Shown piece after piece: positions 59,635-64,000 of a DNA stretch of 64,000 nt. Under the pieces are notes generated by a model. The model saw only the letters and a list, made by a program, of their open reading frames with translations. It was not told the DNA's origin and ran no database searches. Location of the stretch: the NCBI RefSeq assembly GCF_030719295.1, contig NZ_CP120997.1, forward strand, positions 1,860,001 to 1,924,000, given 5' to 3'. Position 1 is the first letter of the stretch, and each line of letters begins with the position of its first letter. Made by a program: the position numbers and the translations under genes. Source of the DNA: Streptomyces sp. Mut1 (GTDB taxonomy: Bacteria > Actinomycetota > Actinomycetes > Streptomycetales > Streptomycetaceae).

Positions 59635-60912
59635 ATGACCGTACATGCCGGCACGGGCGCGGAGGGCCTCCGGGATCGAAGGACTCACGCGGCCTTCGGT
59701 CTCTTCTACACGTCGTTCGTCGTGTCGGCCCTGGGCGACGCCTTCCGGCTCCTCGCCGTCAACGTATGGATCTTCAACGCCACTTCGGGCTCCACCGGTG
59801 CCCGGCTCCTCGTGGTGCTGCTGGCGAATCTGCCCGGGATGCTGCTCGGCGGTCTGTCCGGTGTCGTCGCGGACCGCTACGACAAGTACGACGTGCTCAT
59901 CGCTTCCGACCTGGTCCGTACGGGGGTGGGGCTCGGGCTCGCGTGGTGCGCGCTCGATTCCCGTACGGTTCCCGCTCTCGTGCTGATCGCGGTGGGCAAC
60001 GGCGTCGGCGTCTTCTTCAACAGCTCGTCGTTCTCGCTGCTGCCGCGGCTGGTGAGCAAGGAGCGGTTGCCGCGCGCCAACGGGTTCATGGAGACCGGGC
60101 AGTGGGTCGTGCAGATCGTGGGGCCGGCCCTCGCCGCGATCACCCTGGCGACCGGCTCCGCGAGTCTCGCCTTCGTCCTCGACAGCGCGTCCTTCATCGT
60201 GTCCGCCGTGATCCTCCGGTGCCTGCGCGGGGTGCTGAGGGCGCCGGGTCCGCCGCCGGTGGACGCCGGACCGGCGGCGGGCGAGGAGGACGAGAGGGGC
60301 GGCGGGCACTGGGCGGACTTCACCGACGGCGTCAGGATCATCCGGCGGAGCAAGGACATCCGTGCGCTGCTGCTCGCGTCCTACGGGATCGCGTTCCTGA
60401 CCGCCTGCACGAGCTACGGACTGATCTTCGTCGTCGCACGCACCTTCGCGCTGCACGCCTCGGCTCTCGGGTACCTCTACTCGCTGAACGGAGCGGTCGC
60501 CGTGATCGCCGCGGTGCTGGCCACCGCGCTGGCGAAACAGGCGTTCCTCGGGCGGCTCATGGCGCTGTCGATGCTGGGGCTGTGCGTGGCCCAGGTGGTC
60601 ATGGGTCTGGCGCCGAACATCTACGTGCTGGGGGTGGGTGTCGCCGTCAGCGCCCTCGCCAACGCCCCGTACAACGTGTCGGTGACGTCCCTGTACATGA
60701 GCAGGATTCCGGCCGCGTATCTCGGCCGGGTCGAGGGCATCGACACGATGATCGACAACTTCATCAGCGTCTGCGGGTTCACGGCCGCTTCGGTGATCGT
60801 GCTGTGGTGGAACCCGCAGGCGATCTTCCTGATATCGGCCGCCGTCGCCCTTCCCAGCCTGCTCCTCGCCTTCACGCGGCTGGCCGGGGAGGGCGCGGCG
60901 GGCGCCGAGTAG
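59635..60912 (+). CDS. MFS transporter
   Basis: A 425-aa polytopic protein with about 11-12 hydrophobic segments and a central polar loop (about 205-225, Asp/Glu-rich). The loop GLSGVVADRYDKYDVLIASDLVRTG between TM2 and TM3 is the MFS signature region; the form with ANGFMETGQWVVQIVGPALAA fits the MFS_3/enterobactin-exporter-like group. Substrate unknown. ATG at 59635 with GGGGCGGGGA upstream. Its end is 1 nt from that of the convergent SulP gene. Confidence 0.88.
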   Translation: MTVHAGTGAEGLRDRRTHAAFGLFYTSFVVSALGDAFRLLAVNVWIFNATSGSTGARLLVVLLANLPGMLLGGLSGVVADRYDKYDVLIASDLVRTGVGLGLAWCALDSRTVPALVLIAVGNGVGVFFNSSSFSLLPRLVSKERLPRANGFMETGQWVVQIVGPALAAITLATGSASLAFVLDSASFIVSAVILRCLRGVLRAPGPPPVDAGPAAGEEDERGGGHWADFTDGVRIIRRSKDIRALLLASYGIAFLTACTSYGLIFVVARTFALHASALGYLYSLNGAVAVIAAVLATALAKQAFLGRLMALSMLGLCVAQVVMGLAPNIYVLGVGVAVSALANAPYNVSVTSLYMSRIPAAYLGRVEGIDTMIDNFISVCGFTAASVIVLWWNPQAIFLISAAVALPSLLLAFTRLAGEGAAGAE

Positions 60913-60913
60913 C

Positions 60914-62419
60914 TCAGTGCCCGCCCGTCAGCTCGCCGCTCAGGGTGCCGTGCAGGGCAGCGCTCGGCGGGTTGAGGCCCACGATCTCGACGGTCTTGCC
61001 GCGCTGGGCGTACTTCGTCTCGATCGCGTCCAGGGCGGCGACCGATGAGGCGTCCCAGATGTGGGTGGCGGAGAGGTCGATGACGACCTTGTCCGGGTCG
61101 GTGGCGTAGGCGAAGCGGGTGACCAGGTCGTTGGAGGAGGCGAAGAAGAGTTCGCCGGTGACGGAGTAGACGACCTGGCCGCCGTCGGGGTCGGTGACCG
61201 CGGTGACGTCCGCCAGATGTGCGACGCGGCGGGCGAAGACGACCATCGCGGTGACGGAGCCGACGACGACGCCGATGGCGAGGTTGGACGTGGCGACCAC
61301 GATGGCGACGGTGATGACCATGACCGCCGTTTCGCCCACCGGCAGCCGGCGGAGGGTCTTCGGGGCGATGGAGTGCCAGTCGAACGTCGCGAACGAGACC
61401 ATCACCATGACCGCGACCAGCGCCGCCATCGGGATGTCGGAGACGATCGGGCCGAAGGCGACGCAGAGCACCATCAGGAAGGAGCCGGCGAGGAAGGTGG
61501 AGAGGCGGGTGCGGGCCCCGGAGACCCGGACGTTGATCATGGTCTGGCCGATCATGGCGCAACCGCCCATGCCGCCGAAGAAGCCGGTGACGATGTTGGC
61601 GATGCCCTGGCCGATGGACTCGCGGGTCTTGTTGGAGCGGGTGTCGGTGATGTCGTCCACCAGCTGGGCGGTCATCAGGGATTCCATGAGGCCGACCAGG
61701 GCCATCGCCAGGGCGTAGGGGGCGACGGTCGTCAGGGTGTCCAGGGTGAACGGCACGTCGGGCAGGCCGGGGACCGGCAGCGAGGAGGGCAGGTCGCCCT
61801 TGTCGCCGACGCTCGGGACCGCGATGCCCGCCGCCAGGGTGATGGTGGTGAGGACGGCGATGGAGACCAGGGGCGCCGGGATCACCCGGGTGACCTTCGG
61901 GAAGAACACCATCAGCAGCAGGCCGCCGGCGATCAGCGGGTACACCGCCCAGGGCACGTCGTGCATCTCGGGCACCTGCGCCATGAAGATCAGGATGGCG
62001 AGGGCGTTGACGAAGCCGACCATCACGGAGCGCGGGACGAACCGCATCAGCCTGGCGACGCCGAGGGCCCCCAGCACGATCTGGAAGAGGCCGGCCAGGA
62101 TCACGGCCGCGATCAGGTAGCCGAAGCCGTGCTCGCGGTTCAGCGGGGCGATGACCAGGGCGACCGCGCCCGTCGCTGCGGAGATCATCGCGCGCCGGCC
62201 GCCGACGACCGAGATCGTGACCGCCATCGTGAAGGAGGCGAACAGGCCGATCGCGGGGTCCACCCCGGCGATGATCGAGAACGAGATCGCCTCCGGGATC
62301 AGGGCGAGCGCGACGACCAGACCGGCGAGGACCTCCGTACGCCACACCTTGGGGTCGGAGAGCCAGTCCGGTCGGAGGGAACGCAGCCGTGCTGTGGAGG
62401 AGAGCGCAGAAGCAGACAA
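60914..62419 (-). CDS. SulP-family anion transporter with STAS domain
   Basis: A 501-aa transporter. About 12 hydrophobic segments (LAGLVVALALIPEAISFSIIAGVDPAIGLFAS near the start is the family signature; GGMGGCAMIGQTMINVRVSGARTRLSTF in the middle) and a C-terminal STAS domain (about 405-495; VVIDLSATHIWDASSVAALD). Likely substrates are sulfate, bicarbonate or similar anions. The only start that fits is TTG at 62419 with a poor ribosome site, so translation may be weak or the true start differs. Confidence 0.88.
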   Translation of the reverse strand: MSASALSSTARLRSLRPDWLSDPKVWRTEVLAGLVVALALIPEAISFSIIAGVDPAIGLFASFTMAVTISVVGGRRAMISAATGAVALVIAPLNREHGFGYLIAAVILAGLFQIVLGALGVARLMRFVPRSVMVGFVNALAILIFMAQVPEMHDVPWAVYPLIAGGLLLMVFFPKVTRVIPAPLVSIAVLTTITLAAGIAVPSVGDKGDLPSSLPVPGLPDVPFTLDTLTTVAPYALAMALVGLMESLMTAQLVDDITDTRSNKTRESIGQGIANIVTGFFGGMGGCAMIGQTMINVRVSGARTRLSTFLAGSFLMVLCVAFGPIVSDIPMAALVAVMVMVSFATFDWHSIAPKTLRRLPVGETAVMVITVAIVVATSNLAIGVVVGSVTAMVVFARRVAHLADVTAVTDPDGGQVVYSVTGELFFASSNDLVTRFAYATDPDKVVIDLSATHIWDASSVAALDAIETKYAQRGKTVEIVGLNPPSAALHGTLSGELTGGH

Positions 62420-62737
62420 GAGGGCGTACCTGTCGGTCGGGCGCGCCCGGTCGCTGGGAGCGTGCGGGCGTACGGGGGTACGTGCAAGGACGAGAGGGGG
62501 CGGACGCGCGGGGCGGCGTGCCGGGTGGAGCCGGGGCTCAGGGGTGACGGGTCACGGCGGGCAGGCGGCGTTGCGGGGCGTCGTCGTCATCCGCTCGCTC
62601 GCTCTCTCTCCCACCGGAATTCGGGCGCGTTCCTCGGCTCCGCCCGCTAGGGCGTGGAATGTACACACACGCGTACGCGCGGTCCCGGGCGCCAAACAAC
62701 TGTACCTGCCCCGGCCGTGGCCCCTAAGATCGTGCCC
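62420..62737. other. 318-nt region upstream of the SulP gene
   Basis: No gene is supported; it must hold the SulP promoter on the minus strand and the promoter of the short ORF at 62738 on the plus strand. GTGAC-GG-GTCAC is a small inverted repeat near 62545-62556. Confidence 0.35.
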
Positions 62738-62823
62738 GTGAACACCGGACCGGCTGTAGGCCATACACGGAACGGCTACCCGGTGGTGGGCTGAGCCCCC
62801 TCCGGACGCGCCTCGCGGCGCGT
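62725..62823 (+). promoter_or_regulatory. possible leader: -10, 18-codon leaderless ORF and hairpin
   Basis: TAAGAT (62725-62730) fits a -10 and lies 7 nt before a GTG at 62738, which opens an 18-codon ORF (MNTGPAVGHTRNGYPVVG) ending at 62794. A hairpin follows (ACGCGCC 62806-62812 with GGCGCGT 62817-62823). This order resembles a leader-peptide attenuator before the VOC gene at 62916. The peptide has no run of one amino acid, so classic attenuation is not evident. Confidence 0.3.
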
Positions 62824-62915
62824 TCCGTATGCCTGGCACGGGGACCTCCCCGGGCTCGTACAGCGTGCGTTTCCCACTGTGCCGAGCCACGAAGAGATCA
62901 CGAGGTCGTTCACCC

Positions 62916-63290
62916 ATGTCCGTTTCGTTCAATCACACCATCATCGCCTCCCGGGACCGCCACGCGTCCGCGCGGTTCTTCCGCGAACTGCTGGAGGTCG
63001 ACGAGGCTCCCTCCTGGGGGCCGTTCGTCAACATTCAACTGCCCGACGGCGTGCTGCTCCAGTTCGCCGAGCCGCCGGTCGAGATCCAGATGCAGCACTA
63101 CGCGTTCCTCGTCGACGACGAACTGTTCGACCGGGCCTACCAGCGGCTCACCGAGGGCGGGATCGAGCACTGGGCCGATCCGCAGATGACGCGCCCCGGG
63201 GAGACCAACACCGGGCACGGCGGGCGGGGCGTCTACTTCAAGGACCCCGCCGGGCACGCGATCGAGCTGATCACCCGCCCCTATCTGTAA
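62916..63290 (+). CDS. VOC-family (glyoxalase-like) protein
   Basis: A 124-aa protein of the vicinal oxygen chelate fold. Metal-ligand pattern: FNHTIIASRD at the start, FAEPPVEIQMQHYAFLVDD in the middle, and GVYFKDPAGHAIELITRPY at the end, giving the usual His and Glu ligands. Members include glyoxalase, dioxygenases and resistance proteins; the reaction here is not known. ATG at 62916. Confidence 0.88.
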   Translation: MSVSFNHTIIASRDRHASARFFRELLEVDEAPSWGPFVNIQLPDGVLLQFAEPPVEIQMQHYAFLVDDELFDRAYQRLTEGGIEHWADPQMTRPGETNTGHGGRGVYFKDPAGHAIELITRPYL

Positions 63291-63356
63291 GCCGGACGGC
63301 CGAGGAGGGGCGGCGGCGGGGTCGCGGTGCCGGGCGGATGCGCCGAGGCTGGGGGG

Positions 63357-63797
63357 ATGAGTGAGCAGGCGCCTCCCGGCAACCCGGTCCCGCCGCCGCC
63401 TCCCCCGCGGCGGATGTGGCCGTGGGTGCTGCTGATGATCGCCGTGCTGCTGGCCCTCGCCGCGGGCGCGGCCTGGGCGGTGCTCTCCGACGTGATCCGC
63501 TCGGAGGGCTCGCGGACCGTGCACATCCGGTACGAGGTCACGGGGTCCGCCCAGGACGTGGTGCTGACGTACAGCACCTGGCGGGGTGAGGAGCTGTCGA
63601 CCGGGCGGCTGGCGCTGCGGGCGCTGCCGTGGGCCGGGGAGCTGGACACGAAGGGGTTCATGAGCGGGGGCTCGTTCGTCGTCAGCGTGGGCCGGGGCGG
63701 TGGTGACGTCTCCTGCGCGGTGACCGTGGACGACGGTACGCGGCGCACGGACTCGGCCTCCGGGGCGTTCGCCACGGCCACGTGTGACGGGTACTGA
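63357..63797 (+). CDS. MmpS-like single-pass membrane protein
   Basis: A 146-aa protein: a Pro-rich cytosolic N-terminus (MSEQAPPGNPVPPPPPP), one TM segment (about 21-44) and an extracytoplasmic beta-rich domain with the MmpS-type features VHIRYEVTGSAQDVVLTYS, ALPW and a cysteine pair (VSCAVTVDD ... TATC). In mycobacteria MmpS proteins assist MmpL exporters; no MmpL gene is nearby, so the role is open. GGGGGG precedes the ATG. Confidence 0.78.
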   Translation: MSEQAPPGNPVPPPPPPRRMWPWVLLMIAVLLALAAGAAWAVLSDVIRSEGSRTVHIRYEVTGSAQDVVLTYSTWRGEELSTGRLALRALPWAGELDTKGFMSGGSFVVSVGRGGGDVSCAVTVDDGTRRTDSASGAFATATCDGY

Positions 63798-63804
63798 GAC
63801 GGAG

Positions 63805-63839
63805 GACGGGCGCCCCCACGTTGCGCGGGGGCGCCCGTC
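63805..63839. terminator. bidirectional hairpin terminator
   Basis: A perfect 13-bp stem (63805-63817 with 63827-63839) lies between the MmpS-like gene and the convergent gene ending at 63847. Confidence 0.82.
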
Positions 63840-63846
63840 CCTTCGG

Positions 63847-64000
63847 TCAGCGGCCGTAGCGGATGAGGGCGCGGACCATGCGGCAGGTGGTGTCGGACGG
63901 CGGGTGGATGCCGAGGCGCTCGGCGGTCGTGCGTATCCGGGCGTTGTTCGCGCTGGACGGGAGGTAGACGCCGGAGTCCAGCAGGGCGATGGCCAGGCGC
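63847..64000 (-). CDS. C-terminal end of an unidentified protein
   Basis: The last 50 codons of a minus-strand gene whose start lies beyond the window. The visible tail contains SGVYLPSSANNARIRTTAERL and ends MVRALIRYGR. The mixed hydrophobic and basic pattern looks helical. Too little is visible to name a family. Confidence 0.6.
   Translation of the reverse strand, partial: RLAIALLDSGVYLPSSANNARIRTTAERLGIHPPSDTTCRMVRALIRYGR

Overview
High-GC actinobacterial chromosome, almost certainly Streptomyces. The evidence is very high GC with GC-biased third codon positions, many GTG starts, rare TTA codons, a GlnR-type box before glnA, an XRE/DUF397 pair, and the gene set nadA, pspA, cobU/T/S, pepA, lpdA-sucB, aceE, lipB-lipA and glnA. 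No tRNA, rRNA, CRISPR array, insertion sequence or phage gene was seen. Both ends of the window cut genes.

Region 1 (1-5.7 kb) is housekeeping: the end of a cysteine desulfurase-TusA fusion, a PfkB sugar kinase, a small orphan protein, a secreted or anchored protein, the Fe-S insertion protein ErpA, and quinolinate synthase NadA behind an operator-like promoter.

Region 2 (5.7-19.8 kb) is the accessory island and the most interesting part. A cytosolic LCAT-type lipase is followed 2 nt later by a 1679-aa protein with a caspase-like protease, a NACHT/STAND ATPase, 46-aa TPR-like repeats and an unnamed C-terminal domain. A coupled CHAT-like gene follows, broken by a frameshift and lacking its catalytic His. 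After an XRE/DUF397 pair comes a second 1685-aa protein of the same architecture. Both operons start with the same bipartite promoter element (17 bp, exactly 20 nt, 9 bp). In the first paralogue the repeats are near-identical 138-bp units; in the second they have diverged. Three genes of the island carry the rare Leu codon TTA, pointing to bldA control. I infer a two-module NLR-like immunity or programmed-death system: a repeat sensor drives a caspase, with a lipase as possible membrane-damaging effector.

Region 3 (19.8-29.7 kb) holds an HAE1-type RND exporter with an adjacent NarL-type two-component pair, PspA with PspAA (membrane stress), a DUF3043 membrane protein, a methyltransferase, an HtrA-like lipoprotein protease and a small protein.

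Region 4 (29.7-37.4 kb) holds the late cobalamin genes cobU, cobT and cobS, interleaved with a DUF2156 lysyltransferase-like membrane protein, two other membrane proteins and a GH114 lipoprotein.

Region 5 (37.6-55.0 kb) is central metabolism: pepA, lpdA, sucB, a GntR regulator, aceE and, further on, lipB-lipA, which make the lipoyl cofactor that SucB carries. A WYL regulator, a DUF4240 protein, an acetyltransferase, a TIGR01777 epimerase, a flavin oxidoreductase and an NsdA-like regulator lie between.

Region 6 (55.3-64 kb) holds a small protein, DUF4191, a family 2 glycosyltransferase, an RDD protein, glnA, an MFS exporter, a SulP anion transporter, a VOC protein, an MmpS-like protein and the end of an unidentified gene.
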